NCBI GenBank assembly: GCA_039024315.1
Contig: JBCCQN010000011.1
Coordinates: 18,823-82,822, forward strand
Length of the DNA: 64,000 nucleotides
Reading direction: 5' to 3'
Source of the DNA: JBCAWW01 sp039024315
Lineage (GTDB): Bacteria > Bacteroidota > Bacteroidia > J057
Made by a program: the position numbers and the translations under genes. Under the pieces are notes generated by a model, which ran no database searches, was not told the origin of the DNA, and was given only the letters and a program-made list of their open reading frames with translations. Position 1 is the stretch's first letter. Every line of letters starts with the position of its first letter. Of this stretch, positions 40,565 through 50,412 are shown one piece after another.

Positions 40565-42364
40565 ATGAGTTCAAACAGAGCATTCTATCGTTACTTCCTA
40601 ACTTTGTCTCTTCTGCTTTTTGCAGCAAGTGCCTTTTCCCAGACTACTTGGAAAGCCGACAGATACAATGGCATTCCTGCCCACGATAAAGCAGATATTC
40701 TATATGAAGATTTTTCTGCTGATGGTGGCGCTTTTCCCGTCAACCGTAGCGCAGTTGAGCGCCAAGAAAAGGTTTACAACGGTGAGTTTTACATTATCTC
40801 TTACGGGCACAAACCCGTTTACAAACTCTCCAACCAACCAATAGACACCAAAGATGATTACGAAATTGAGATGAAGTTTCGCTTTGGAGAAGGATTCTCC
40901 TATACCATGGCCGGTATGGCTTTTGGCGGCGACCAACGTAACTCTCACTTCCGCTTTATCACGGATGTTTATGGCAATTACGAAATTTCTATCCACCATC
41001 ACGGTACTGATAAGATTCTCAACAGCGGCCAAACACGCCGTCGTTATTCTGCTGATGAATCTCGCACGTTGACGCTTCGCAAAGTCAAAGATCAATGGCA
41101 CTTCTTCATTAGTGAGGAACTGATACACCAAACCTCTGAGATGGCCTTTTTTGGTGATCGTTTAGGTTTTCGCCTTGGCGGAACGCGTACCATGAAAGTA
41201 GATTACTACCGAGTCTCTCTACTGCAGAGCTCTGATATTCTCGGTCCTATTATCTCATTGAGCCAACCACAAATGACGAGTGGCAACCTAGCGGTGGTCA
41301 ATGAAAAGAGAGCTTATATCTCTGGTCGTCTGACTGATCAGTCAGGGGTAGAATCCTTGACGATTAATAATCAGCCCATCAGCATAGATAAAAACGGTAA
41401 TTTCCAAGCTTCACTGCAGATGCCAACCGACAAGCGCATCGCCATCAAGATGGAAGCTGCCGATGTTTATGGTAACCTGAGCAATCGCGATTTTTACCTT
41501 GAGTATCAAAATCCAGCAGCCGTAACTTACAATACAACTACGACTCAGACTCAGTCCAAAAGCAATAATTACAGCAATAGCAGCTACAACCAGCCATCAA
41601 CCACCCCCAGTACTCGTCCTCGTCAGGTGCCTCAACGCCCTGCCAACGTTAGTGCTCCATTGACTAGAGGTGAGAATTATTTGTTGGTAATTGGGGTCAA
41701 TAATTATCGCCATTGGTCTTACCTCAACAATGCTGTTAAAGACTGCCACGACATCGTACGTACTTTGACCCAGTATTATATGTTCGAGCCGCAAAATGTT
41801 TTCACGCTCTTCAACGAAGAAGCTAGTCGTGAAAATATCCTCGAAAAATTAGAGCAGATCAATAACCAAATCAGTTCTGAGGACAATCTTCTCGTTTACT
41901 ATGCGGGTCATGGATTTTACAATACCTCTACAGAACTGGGTTACTGGGTACCGTATGACGCTCGGAAAGACAAAGTTTCTGACTTTATCCCTAACTCTAC
42001 GGTAAGAGATTATGTAAGTCAAATCGACGCCCACAATACTTTCTTGATTGCTGATGCCTGCTACTCAGGCTCTATGTTTGGCACTCACCGAGGCAACACC
42101 TACAATCGTGAGGCACGCTCTCGTTGGGCCTTTACTTCTGGTGATATCGAAAAGGTATGGGACGGTCAGCCCGGACAAAATAGTCCTTTTGCACGCTATT
42201 TGATTAGCTACCTCAAGTCCAACAACAAAGCAGAGTTAACTGCTTACGAGTTGATCGATGCGGTATCTAACCAAGTACGCAACAATACACAGCAAAACCC
42301 ACAAGGTGCCCCCTTGAGACAAGCCGATGACCGTGGAGGTATGTTTATCTTCCAACGTCGTTAA
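40565..42364 (+). CDS. Exported caspase-family (C14) protease
   Basis: 599 residues. Signal peptide about 1-25 (ASAFSQ). The N-terminal part (about 35-220) is a lectin/LamG-like beta-sandwich (FRFGEGFSYTMAGMAFGG, LGFRLGGTRTMKVDYYRVSL); then an Ig-like module (about 235-315), a Ser/Thr/Gln/Pro-rich linker (320-365), and the caspase domain: LLVIGVNNYRHWSYLNNAVK, catalytic His449 in YYAGHGF and Cys499 in ADACYSGSMF. Family C14 proteases include bacterial orthocaspases. Export and the lectin-like region suggest action outside the cytoplasm. A terminator follows. Confidence 0.88.
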   Translation: MSSNRAFYRYFLTLSLLLFAASAFSQTTWKADRYNGIPAHDKADILYEDFSADGGAFPVNRSAVERQEKVYNGEFYIISYGHKPVYKLSNQPIDTKDDYEIEMKFRFGEGFSYTMAGMAFGGDQRNSHFRFITDVYGNYEISIHHHGTDKILNSGQTRRRYSADESRTLTLRKVKDQWHFFISEELIHQTSEMAFFGDRLGFRLGGTRTMKVDYYRVSLLQSSDILGPIISLSQPQMTSGNLAVVNEKRAYISGRLTDQSGVESLTINNQPISIDKNGNFQASLQMPTDKRIAIKMEAADVYGNLSNRDFYLEYQNPAAVTYNTTTTQTQSKSNNYSNSSYNQPSTTPSTRPRQVPQRPANVSAPLTRGENYLLVIGVNNYRHWSYLNNAVKDCHDIVRTLTQYYMFEPQNVFTLFNEEASRENILEKLEQINNQISSEDNLLVYYAGHGFYNTSTELGYWVPYDARKDKVSDFIPNSTVRDYVSQIDAHNTFLIADACYSGSMFGTHRGNTYNREARSRWAFTSGDIEKVWDGQPGQNSPFARYLISYLKSNNKAELTAYELIDAVSNQVRNNTQQNPQGAPLRQADDRGGMFIFQRR

Positions 42365-42385
42365 TCTCAAAAAGACATTTTTTTC

Positions 42386-42417
42386 AACGGCCTCGCCTTG
42401 GGTGAGGTCGTTTTTTT
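42386..42417 (+). terminator. Terminator after the caspase-like gene
   Basis: Arms AACGGCCTC (42386-42394) and GAGGTCGTT (42404-42412, one wobble) with a run of seven T. It supports starting the next gene at 42428 rather than in the hairpin. Confidence 0.85.
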
Positions 42418-42427
42418 ATATTGGGCT

Positions 42428-43714
42428 ATGATGTTTCAACCCGCCCTCGAAAGCATGCCGCTCAATGAGTTGAGAAAATTGCAAAGCCAACGTTTACAGA
42501 GCCTCGTCAGTCGCCTCTACGAAAAGGTGCCTTTTTACCGACAAAAATTTGAGGAGGGAGGCGTTCGGCCCGCCGAAATCAAACATATCTCTGATCTGGC
42601 TAAGCTGCCATTTACTTACAAAGATGATCTGAGGCAGCATTATCCCTTTGGGTTGTTTACGATGCCTGTTTCAGAGCTAGCGCGGATTCATTGCTCGAGT
42701 GGTACGACGGGTAAGCCCACGGTCGTAGGCTATTCTTCGCGTGATTTGGAGCTTTTTGCCGAAGTCAACGCTCGTTCCCTAGCTGCCGCAGGGGCGCGAC
42801 CAGGCATGATGCTCCACAATGCATATGGCTATGGCCTTTTTACGGGTGGTCTAGGGCTTCACGCTGGCGCGGAACGCTTAGGCATGACCGTGGTTCCGGT
42901 ATCTGGGGGTATGACTGACCGGCAAATTATGCTGCTGCAAGATTTTGGACCGCAGGTGATTTGTTGTACCCCTTCCTACGCTCAAACCTTAGCAGACGAA
43001 TTTCACAAGCGCAATATCGATCCGGCGAAGCTCGAATTAGCGTTCGCCGTTTTAGGCGCAGAACCTTGGACCGAAACCATCCGTCAACAAGTCGAAGCGG
43101 GCCTAAAAGTGCAAGCGACTAATATCTATGGTCTGAGTGAGATCATAGGGCCTGGTGTATCCCAAGAAGCGGTCGAAGAAAGAGGGACGGGTAGCTATGT
43201 TTGGGAGGATCATTTTTTTCCTGAGGTAGTCGATCCCGATACAGGAGCCGTCTTGGCCCAAGGGCAGGACGGCGTTTTGGTCCTGACCACCTTGACTAAA
43301 GAAGCCTTCCCAGTATTGCGCTATTGGACCAATGACATATGTAGTCTTCATTATGATCCGCATGGCCAACGTACCCATATCAAAATGAGTGCGATCAAGG
43401 GTCGAGCTGATGATATGCTTATCATTAGAGGGGTCAACCTCTTCCATACCCAAGTCGAAGAATTACTGCCGCAAATCTCTGAGCTCAGCCCCTTTTACCA
43501 ACTGATCGTTCGGCGAAGCCAGAACCTAGATAGTGTCGAAGTCAAGGTCGAAGTACAAGAAGGGATTCCGATCAAAGAGGAGTATGGCCAAGCCCTCGCC
43601 CACAAAATCAAACAAAATATCGGCCTCAATATGCAGGTAAGTGTATTGGCTTATGGAGAGATTGCTCGAAGTGAAGGAGGGAAGCTCAAGCGAATCGTCG
43701 ATTTGAGAAGGTGA
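42428..43714 (+). CDS. paaK: Phenylacetate-CoA ligase family protein
   Basis: 428 residues from the tandem ATG at 42428 (MMFQPALESMPLNELRKLQS). The AMP-binding enzyme motifs of the PaaK group are clear: CSSGTTGKPTVVGYS (P-loop, about 86-100), NIYGLSEIIGPGVSQE, AIKGRADDMLIIRGVNLFHT (about 310-329) and the C-terminal lid EGGKLKRIVDLR. It activates phenylacetate or a related aryl acid to its CoA thioester. No other paa genes are near, so the substrate is uncertain. An exact GAACGCTT (42872) is in frame and encodes part of GAERLG. Confidence 0.88.
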   Translation: MMFQPALESMPLNELRKLQSQRLQSLVSRLYEKVPFYRQKFEEGGVRPAEIKHISDLAKLPFTYKDDLRQHYPFGLFTMPVSELARIHCSSGTTGKPTVVGYSSRDLELFAEVNARSLAAAGARPGMMLHNAYGYGLFTGGLGLHAGAERLGMTVVPVSGGMTDRQIMLLQDFGPQVICCTPSYAQTLADEFHKRNIDPAKLELAFAVLGAEPWTETIRQQVEAGLKVQATNIYGLSEIIGPGVSQEAVEERGTGSYVWEDHFFPEVVDPDTGAVLAQGQDGVLVLTTLTKEAFPVLRYWTNDICSLHYDPHGQRTHIKMSAIKGRADDMLIIRGVNLFHTQVEELLPQISELSPFYQLIVRRSQNLDSVEVKVEVQEGIPIKEEYGQALAHKIKQNIGLNMQVSVLAYGEIARSEGGKLKRIVDLRR

Positions 43715-44039
43715 AATTTGTTTATTCATGCTTGGCAAACCATTAAATACACCTAAATAACTCAAGCAACTAGCAACTTGAGTTACTTAGGCAATAGTAT
43801 TCATCATTTGCTCGAAGACGAATAGAAGCTGACAAAACAGAGCTGCCTCGTTCATTGCAAATCTGAACGGCGTGGCTTTTTATGGCTTGTAAATAGGGTG
43901 ATTAATGGTCCCCTGCTTTGCTAAGGTGGTCCTTAGTTTGGAGATCAACTTTGTTTGCGCCTTAAAAATAAGAGCCCTAAAATGCGTAGATAGTGGAGCC
44001 AATACTGGGGAGACGCTATCTAAATAGAGACTAATTGCT
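43715..44039. other. Intergenic stretch with a 15-bp-arm hairpin
   Basis: CCTAAATAACTCAAG (43752-43766) and CTTGAGTTACTTAGG (43777-43791) pair with one mismatch and a 10-nt loop, 38 bp after paaK; no T-run follows, so it is a weak terminator or a processing site. The rest shows nothing recognisable. Confidence 0.5.
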
Positions 44040-45734
44040 ATGCATAAGCTGTCAAAATTTAAACTTGGCACATTTATCTTGATCTTTTCGATCTGGCTTT
44101 TTGCCTGTAAAGGCGATAATCCTACTCCTCAGCTGGGCGACGAATTTGTTTTGTTTAATGCCAACATCTACACCCTCAACCCCAACCAGCCTTGGGCAGA
44201 GGCAATGTATGTCAAAGAAGGGGTGATCCAATTTGTAGGCGGTAGCGCTGATGCCCAGGCCGCTGCTCCTGCTTCTGCCGAAATGATCAACCTGCAAGGC
44301 GCTTTTTTAATGCCGGGTCTGCATGATGTGCATTTGCATCCTCTGGAGGCTGCGACCGATAATTTTCAGTTCACTCTCAACGACAACATCCAAAATCCAG
44401 AAAACTACATCCCCGCCATTGAGGCCGCCCATCTGGCTAATCCCGGAGACGACTGGCTGCTTGGTTGGGGCCACTGGATAGATGCGCCGCTAAATGCCAC
44501 TCGTTTGCCCAAGGCGATCATTGATGAAGTCAGCAGCAATAGACCCATCGCCATTTTAGAGCAAACCTCTCACTCGATTTGGTGCAACTCTCAAGCCTTG
44601 AATTTGCTAGGCATCGACGACAATACACCCAATCCGCCCGGAGGAATTATCATGCGAGCTGCCGATGGCGAAGCCAATGGCCTTTTGATCGACAATGCTG
44701 GCAATATGCTCCTCGATATAGCTCTTTCTCCCACGCCCCAGCGCGCTCAAAAAGACTACGATGGCCTGACTCAATCTGCCTTGGCAGAACTCATGAGGTA
44801 TGGGATTACCTCTATCTGTGATGCCCGCACTTATTGGAAACGTGAGCATCATCTAACTTGGCAAAAAGTGGCACAGGAAGGAAAACTGACCGTTAGGGTC
44901 AACCTTGGGCTTTGGGCTTATCCTGCGGAGAACGATGCTTCCCAGCTTGCGGCCCTCAAGGCCTTGTATCAAAACAATGAAAACAGTCTGCTCAAAATCA
45001 ATCAAATTAAGGTTTATGTCGATGGTATCGTCCATAATACCACCTGTGCTATGCACGATGACTTTATTGTCAACTACTTTGGCCTTCCGACCAACAAAGG
45101 GCTAAACTATTTTACGGAAACCCGACTGGCTGATTATATCGCCGAATTAGAAAGCATCGGCTTTGACTTTCACATTCATGCCATCGGCAATCGAGGCGTA
45201 CACGAAGCCCTCAATGCCATCGAGCAAGCAGGCAGCAGTCAGGGGCGCCATCGCCTTACTCATGTGGAATATGTAGATCCAGCAGACATGACACGCTTCG
45301 CGCAACTCAATGTTACGGCTGATGCCCAAGTAGCTGGCGATTTTACCCAGCCCGAAAACTGGTCTGATAATGACTATCTCACTGGCCCAGCCTTAAACCA
45401 AAATATTATCCCGCTCCAAAGTCTCAGTCAGGCCAATGCGCGTATCAGCTTGAGCAGCGATTGGGATGTGAGCGAACTTAACCCTTTTGTGGGTTTACAA
45501 AATGCCGTAACTAGAGAGCCGCAAGCTCTCAGCTTGGAGGAAGCCATTCGCGCCTATACCCTCAATGCCGCTTATGTGATGCGACAAGAAGATAAGGTCG
45601 GTTCGCTTGAAGTAGGCAAAGAGGCGGATTTCATTATTCTCGACCGCAATCCTTTTGATATCAATCCCAACCAGATCAATCGAATCCAAGTGGATGCGAC
45701 CTATTTGCAAGGGCGCTTGATTTATGAGCGCTAG
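44040..45734 (+). CDS. YtcJ-like amidohydrolase, lipoprotein
   Basis: 564 residues. Lipoprotein signal with Cys22 (SIWLFACKGDN). Metal-dependent hydrolase fold of the amidohydrolase-3/YtcJ group: GLHDVHLHPLEA (about 95-106) with the first HxH ligands, DGIVHNTTCAMHDDF, HIHAIGNRGVHEAL (His ligand), THVEY, and LSSDWDVSELNPF (Asp ligand). It ends with VGKEADFIILDRNPFDINPN, the small beta domain common to the superfamily. It hydrolyses C-N bonds in amides or formamides; substrate unknown. Element D begins just after its stop codon. Confidence 0.88.
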   Translation: MHKLSKFKLGTFILIFSIWLFACKGDNPTPQLGDEFVLFNANIYTLNPNQPWAEAMYVKEGVIQFVGGSADAQAAAPASAEMINLQGAFLMPGLHDVHLHPLEAATDNFQFTLNDNIQNPENYIPAIEAAHLANPGDDWLLGWGHWIDAPLNATRLPKAIIDEVSSNRPIAILEQTSHSIWCNSQALNLLGIDDNTPNPPGGIIMRAADGEANGLLIDNAGNMLLDIALSPTPQRAQKDYDGLTQSALAELMRYGITSICDARTYWKREHHLTWQKVAQEGKLTVRVNLGLWAYPAENDASQLAALKALYQNNENSLLKINQIKVYVDGIVHNTTCAMHDDFIVNYFGLPTNKGLNYFTETRLADYIAELESIGFDFHIHAIGNRGVHEALNAIEQAGSSQGRHRLTHVEYVDPADMTRFAQLNVTADAQVAGDFTQPENWSDNDYLTGPALNQNIIPLQSLSQANARISLSSDWDVSELNPFVGLQNAVTREPQALSLEEAIRAYTLNAAYVMRQEDKVGSLEVGKEADFIILDRNPFDINPNQINRIQVDATYLQGRLIYER

Positions 45735-45735
45735 G

Positions 45736-45875
45736 ACTGCTGAGCAGAACGCTTGTGTCTGATCAATTGATCTTTCGTTTTACAAAAACGTAGCGACGCA
45801 AAATTTTGCGTCGCTACGGATCGTATCGATCGATACCATTTTATTCCTTGAGACAAGCGTTCCGCGAAGCGGGCA
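45736..45875. repeat. Composite inverted-repeat element D
   Basis: CTGC-TGA-GCAG AACGCTTGTGTCTG at the left; GAGACAAGCGTTCCGCGAAGCGG at the right begins about 45850. Inside, GCGACGCAAAATTTTGCGTC is part of a 26-bp perfect palindrome (about 45791-45816), followed by GTATCGATCGATAC (45823-45836). It lies between the 3' ends of the amidohydrolase and feoB genes. Element F has the same parts with one compensated base pair changed in the palindrome. Confidence 0.85.
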
Positions 45876-45877
45876 GC

Positions 45878-47983
45878 CTAAGCCAAAATCTGATAGGTCA
45901 ATAGCGAAGCCAGATAAGCCAAAGCTGTCAGATAGCCGAGCATCACCAGCGTCCATTTCCAGCCGCCGGTTTCTTTTTTGGTGACGGCTAGGGTACTCAT
46001 ACATTGCATCGCAAAAGCATAAAAGATCAAGAGCGATAAGGCTGTCGCTGTCGAATAGACTTTTTCACCTGTTTCTGGATTGGTCTGATTGAGCATTTTA
46101 TCGCGTAAACTTTGCATTTGTGATTCGTCTTCAGCGTCTGGCTCTTCGAGACTATAAATGGTCGCCATGGTGCCGACAAATACTTCTCGAGCGGCAAAAG
46201 AGGTGATCAAGCTGATACCAATCTTCCAGTCAAAGCCCAAAGGCCTGATGGCTGGTTCGATGGCTTTACCGACGATGCCTGCATAAGAAGCCTCTAGTTT
46301 ATCAGTTGCGATTTGGGTTTCGATATCCAATTTGGTCCCATCGTCCTGTGCTTGGGCCAATTCTGCCGCATAACTTTCTTCGATTTCAGTAAAGCGTTCG
46401 CCGGGGGCGAAGGAAGACATAAACCACAATATGATCGAAATGACGATGATGACCTGTCCCGCTTCGGTGACAAAAGTTTTACTTTTTTGATATATCGTAA
46501 TCAATACGTTGCGCCAGCGTGGCATCCTGAAGACGGGTAACTCAGCGACAAAACTGCCACTGGCCTCGTATTTCATCATTTTCTTAAAAACAAAAGCCAT
46601 CGCTAGGGCCATCAAGAAGCCCAGGAGATAAAAGGCCATCATCGTTAAGCCCTGTAGCGTAAAGATGCCCAGTACCGGCGTATCAGAAATAAAAAGACCA
46701 ATCAGAAGGACGTAAACCGGAATTCTCGCTGAGCAGCTCATCAGCGGCGTTACCATGATAGTAATCAATCGCTCTTTGTTGTTTGGAATATTACGAGCCA
46801 TCATAATGGACGGTACTGCGCAGGCCATACCCCCAATCAAAGGGATCACGGAGCGTCCCCCAAAGCCAAAGGGTCGCATGATTCTGTCCATCAAAAAGAC
46901 TACTCGCGACATATAGCCACTCTCTTCCAAAACGGCGATGAAGAAAAACAAAAAGGCGATCTGAGGAATAAAGATGACAATACCTCCCAAGCCAGCCCAA
47001 ACACCATCAATCAAAAGATCGGTAAACATACCCTCAGGCAAGATGGATTTTAACTCATCGCCCGCCCAAGAAAAGGCATTTTCGATCCAGTCCATCGGGG
47101 TTGTGGCGAAGCTAAAAAGCGCCTGAAAAATCAACAGTAGCAAAAGCGCAAAGATCAGATAGCCCCAAAGCTTGTGCAACAAGATTTTGTCGAGCTTGTG
47201 CGTAAAGGAAGCGCCAGCATCAGATTTTTCTACTAAGACTTGACTCAGCATACCATCAATCCTATCGTAGCGTACTAGCATCTCATTGGTTACCAGTCCT
47301 TCAGGATTGGGGAGATCAAGTTGTGAGCTAGTATCGGAGGATAGTTGGCTAAACTCTTCAGGTCGCAGCAAGGCTTGAAAAGCGAGATAACTGTTATCTG
47401 TATTGAGATTTTTTTGGACAGATTGGATGGCGGGTTTTAGGCCTCCTGGGATTTCGAGGATAGGCTTTTTCGCCTTCGGCGGAACGCTTAGCATTTGCGT
47501 CTTAAGCGCTTTCATACCTTCACCTTTCAAGGCCGAGATTTTGACCACTGGTATGCTGAGGATTTGTGCTAGCTTAGATTCATCGATATGAATACCCTCT
47601 TGCTCCGCTAGGTCAATCATATTGAGCACCAAAATGCAGGGGAATCCCATATCCATGACTTGGGTACAAAGCAACAAACTACGCCGAAGTTGCGTAGCAT
47701 CTGCAACGACCATGACCATATCTGGATAATCCTCGTGCTGAGAATCACGCAAGATATTGCAACTGATGCGTTCATCTTCGGATACAGGATACAGGCTGTA
47801 GGTGCCAGGTAAATCGACTAAGCGGGCATTTTTACCTTTACCCAACGACACATTGGCGGTCTTTCGATCGACGGTTACCCCAGGATAATTGCCGACTTTT
47901 TGTCGCAGTCCGGTAAGCTGATTGAAGAGGGAAGACTTACCTGAGTTAGGATTCCCTACAAGAGCGATGGTTTTGGGCCACAT
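45878..47983 (-). CDS. feoB: Ferrous iron transporter B
   Basis: 701 residues. The N-terminal GTPase has G1 GNPNSGKS (10-17), the T-containing switch GNYPGVTVDRK, G3 DLPG (57-60) and G4 NMID (121-124). A GDI-like helical region follows, then a membrane domain with Gate motifs: FIPQIAFLFFFIAVLEESGY, PLIGGMACAVPSIMMARN (cysteine-proline gate) and TSFAAREVFVGTMATIYSLE. It imports Fe2+. feoA lies upstream (88 bp). An in-frame CGCC-TTC-GGCG GAACGCTT element (47471-47489) encodes LSVPPKAKKP, between the G domain and the first helix. Confidence 0.97.
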   Translation of the reverse strand: MWPKTIALVGNPNSGKSSLFNQLTGLRQKVGNYPGVTVDRKTANVSLGKGKNARLVDLPGTYSLYPVSEDERISCNILRDSQHEDYPDMVMVVADATQLRRSLLLCTQVMDMGFPCILVLNMIDLAEQEGIHIDESKLAQILSIPVVKISALKGEGMKALKTQMLSVPPKAKKPILEIPGGLKPAIQSVQKNLNTDNSYLAFQALLRPEEFSQLSSDTSSQLDLPNPEGLVTNEMLVRYDRIDGMLSQVLVEKSDAGASFTHKLDKILLHKLWGYLIFALLLLLIFQALFSFATTPMDWIENAFSWAGDELKSILPEGMFTDLLIDGVWAGLGGIVIFIPQIAFLFFFIAVLEESGYMSRVVFLMDRIMRPFGFGGRSVIPLIGGMACAVPSIMMARNIPNNKERLITIMVTPLMSCSARIPVYVLLIGLFISDTPVLGIFTLQGLTMMAFYLLGFLMALAMAFVFKKMMKYEASGSFVAELPVFRMPRWRNVLITIYQKSKTFVTEAGQVIIVISIILWFMSSFAPGERFTEIEESYAAELAQAQDDGTKLDIETQIATDKLEASYAGIVGKAIEPAIRPLGFDWKIGISLITSFAAREVFVGTMATIYSLEEPDAEDESQMQSLRDKMLNQTNPETGEKVYSTATALSLLIFYAFAMQCMSTLAVTKKETGGWKWTLVMLGYLTALAYLASLLTYQILA

Positions 47984-48071
47984 AAATATATGTTGAATGC
48001 AGAATTACGGATACCCATTAGAAATGATGAAAGTCTATGACTGGATATCGCAAAGCCTACATTAGATGTTT

Positions 48072-48296
48072 TTAGGTTTCAACGATGACATGATTTGCAT
48101 CTTGGCGACGGAGCGCAACTTTTGTCCGATTGATGGTAATGGCGATAGGATCCCCCAAAGGAGCAATATTGCTAATCCAAAACTGATCTCCAGGCAAAAT
48201 ACCTAGTTTCATGAGGGCAATTTGAATTTCTTCGGACTCCACCCGAATAATTTTACCCTTCTCTCCGGTTTGCATTTCTGCCAGTGTCTTGTCCAT
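48072..48296 (-). CDS. feoA: Ferrous iron transport protein A
   Basis: 74 residues from the ATG at 48296 (MDKTLAEMQTGEKGKIIRVE); the frame opens 12 codons earlier at a GTG, less likely. SH3-like FeoA fold: LMKLGILPGDQFWISNIAPL then GDPIAITINRTKVALRRQDA. It assists FeoB at the membrane. The usual FeoA-FeoB order and spacing support it. It diverges from the sigma factor gene, 71 bp away. Confidence 0.93.
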   Translation of the reverse strand: MDKTLAEMQTGEKGKIIRVESEEIQIALMKLGILPGDQFWISNIAPLGDPIAITINRTKVALRRQDANHVIVET

Positions 48297-48367
48297 TAAG
48301 TCACAAGTTAGCCGTTTCCTGCTTAAGGCCACAAATTTCTGCTGATGTTTTCATATTTTTGAGCTAG

Positions 48368-48979
48368 ATGTTTTTTCGCAAACGAGTCAATATCAAAAGC
48401 CTAAACGACGAGGAACTCGTCGAGCGCTACCAAAAGGACTATGATCCAGAATTGGTAGGTGAGCTTTTTGAGCGATATACCCACTTGGTATATCTCGTTT
48501 GTATGAAATATCTCAAAGACCCGATGGAGGCTGAAGACGTCTCCATGCAGATTTTTGAAAAGCTCCTGGTCGATTTGCGCAAATACAATGTCCGCAAATT
48601 CAAACCTTGGCTTCATACGGTGGTCAAAAACCAATGCCTCATTTTGCTCGAAAAGCAAAAACGCGAGCGTACCCGCAACGAAAATGTGCAGGAAAAAGAG
48701 CGCAGCCGTATGGAAAGCGAACAAGAATTCTATCTACCTAGTGATGCTCAGCTGCGTGAAGAACAGCTGGTTTTGATGGAAAATGGTCTCAAAATGCTCA
48801 ATGAGCATCAGAGGGCCTGTCTGGAATTATTTTATCTACAACAAAAAAGTTATCAGGAGGTATCTGATGCCACCGGATATACGATGAAGGAAGTCAAAAG
48901 CTATATTCAGAATGGTAAACGCAACCTGAAGAAGCATATGGAGTCCATTTCATCGAGCGGTTTGCCGCTAGAAGACTAA
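48368..48979 (+). CDS. ECF-type RNA polymerase sigma factor
   Basis: 203 residues. Region 2 is seen as LFERYTHLVYLVCMKYLKDP then EAEDVSMQIFEKLLVDLRKY (about 35-78), and region 4 as LNEHQRACLELFYLQQKSYQ, EVSDATGYTMKEVKSYIQNG (about 138-180). The linker is unusually charged (RERTRNENVQEKERSR). It belongs to the sigma-70 group 4. The next gene, 1 bp after its stop, encodes a likely membrane anti-sigma protein, so the pair is a sigma/anti-sigma operon. Confidence 0.93.
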   Translation: MFFRKRVNIKSLNDEELVERYQKDYDPELVGELFERYTHLVYLVCMKYLKDPMEAEDVSMQIFEKLLVDLRKYNVRKFKPWLHTVVKNQCLILLEKQKRERTRNENVQEKERSRMESEQEFYLPSDAQLREEQLVLMENGLKMLNEHQRACLELFYLQQKSYQEVSDATGYTMKEVKSYIQNGKRNLKKHMESISSSGLPLED

Positions 48980-48980
48980 T

Positions 48981-50405
48981 ATGAGTGAAGTGAAGGACAT
49001 ATCGTCGATAGAAGGAGGAGCCTTTCCGAGTTTGGAAGTGCTGCAACGCTATCTACGTGGGGAAGCTAGTGCGGAAGAGAAAGCCCAAATCGAGGCAATG
49101 TTGGAAGACGACCCCATGATGGCTGATGCTATCGAAGGTCTGCAAATGATCAAGGATCCTGTCGTTCTCCAACGGAGTATCCAAAAGATCACCCACCATT
49201 CTCGTCAGAGCATAAAACGACAAGTCAATAAGCGGGAGGCCCTCGTTCGCCGTCAATCTCGCATAGCGCCTAAAAACTTCCTCCCCTACATCGGTACGGC
49301 TGCGGCGGCCATTGCTTTGTTGATTACCACTGTATATGTGATCCGTCAAATGGGACCTGATACAGAAAGAAGTTTGGCTACTGCTCAAGAACAAGTAGCT
49401 GAGCCTAGTGCGCCAGCAGGAGATCTCAAAGCAGAAGGGGCCGGTTTTACTGACTCAGCAATGACCGTTAAGGCACAGCCTAGCGAGATTGAGGAAGAAA
49501 GTGATATCACCCCTGCCGAACCGCTTAAGGCCCCCATTGCCCAAGCAACACCACCCATAGTGAAGAGGCGAGATCAAGCGGAAGATGCCAATAATGCTGC
49601 TCCACCAGTGCTTGAAACCCTAGCCAATTCTCCTGGATTTAGTGAAGGGGTTGATGAGCTTACTGTTCCGGCAGAGTCTAGTTTGGAAGCTTCCTCGACC
49701 ACCTCTACCAGTCCTGCGGTACCTCAAGTGAGCGAGACAAGCGGGGAGGCCGAGCAAGCATTTGAGCGAGAGGAAGAAATTGCTTTGGAAGACTTTGAAG
49801 ATGATATAGCAATCGGCAGCAGTGATGAAATGTTTTCTCAAGATAGTACGCCCAGTGTGGAGTACTTTGATGCCGAAAAGCTAGAAAGTATCCCCGAATA
49901 CCAAGGTGATGAGCGAGTGGGCAATTCTCTTCCCCCGACCCAGCCTCTTCGTAAAACTAAGAATCAAAAACAAACGACCACGGCGGAGCCTCTCTACGAG
50001 ACTGCTCCTAGGAGGAGTGTAGAAGATATTCAACAAGGACAAATGGAGCGCGCTGCGGCCATAACGGATATGATCGCCAAAGCCGCCAAGCATTTGGAGG
50101 CCAAAGAATATGACGATGCCATCCTGCAATTAGACGAAGTCTTGCTCTCCGAGCCCTTCAATCTAGTTGCTCATCATTATCGCGCTCAAGCTTATCTAGC
50201 CAAGGGCAATGATGAAGCGGCTCAAACGAGCCTCGAGACCGTAGTCAATATGGGTTCTGGCGAAAACTTTGAAGGCGACCAATGGGCCTTGGCCAATGTT
50301 TATCTGCGCCTCGGCAAAAAGCTCAAAGCCCGCAATCTGCTCAAAGCGATTGTCAAAGCTGGGGGTACCTACGCCCAGCAAGCGCAACTTTTGTTGGATC
50401 AATAG
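48981..50405 (+). CDS. Membrane anti-sigma-like protein with C-terminal TPR
   Basis: 474 residues. The N-terminal cytosolic segment (LEVLQRYLRGEASAEEKAQI, about 15-34, then EAMLEDDPMMADAIEGL) is the motif found at the start of many Bacteroidota anti-sigma proteins. A single membrane helix lies at about 102-121. The periplasmic part is a long acidic Ser/Thr/Pro-rich region (130-345), then TPR-like helices (HLEAKEYDDAILQLDEVLLS, VAHHYRAQAYLAKGNDEAAQ). It presumably tethers the upstream sigma factor and senses an envelope signal. It lacks a classic zinc-binding HxxxCxxC. Confidence 0.75.
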   Translation: MSEVKDISSIEGGAFPSLEVLQRYLRGEASAEEKAQIEAMLEDDPMMADAIEGLQMIKDPVVLQRSIQKITHHSRQSIKRQVNKREALVRRQSRIAPKNFLPYIGTAAAAIALLITTVYVIRQMGPDTERSLATAQEQVAEPSAPAGDLKAEGAGFTDSAMTVKAQPSEIEEESDITPAEPLKAPIAQATPPIVKRRDQAEDANNAAPPVLETLANSPGFSEGVDELTVPAESSLEASSTTSTSPAVPQVSETSGEAEQAFEREEEIALEDFEDDIAIGSSDEMFSQDSTPSVEYFDAEKLESIPEYQGDERVGNSLPPTQPLRKTKNQKQTTTAEPLYETAPRRSVEDIQQGQMERAAAITDMIAKAAKHLEAKEYDDAILQLDEVLLSEPFNLVAHHYRAQAYLAKGNDEAAQTSLETVVNMGSGENFEGDQWALANVYLRLGKKLKARNLLKAIVKAGGTYAQQAQLLLDQ

Positions 50406-50412
50406 TTTACAT

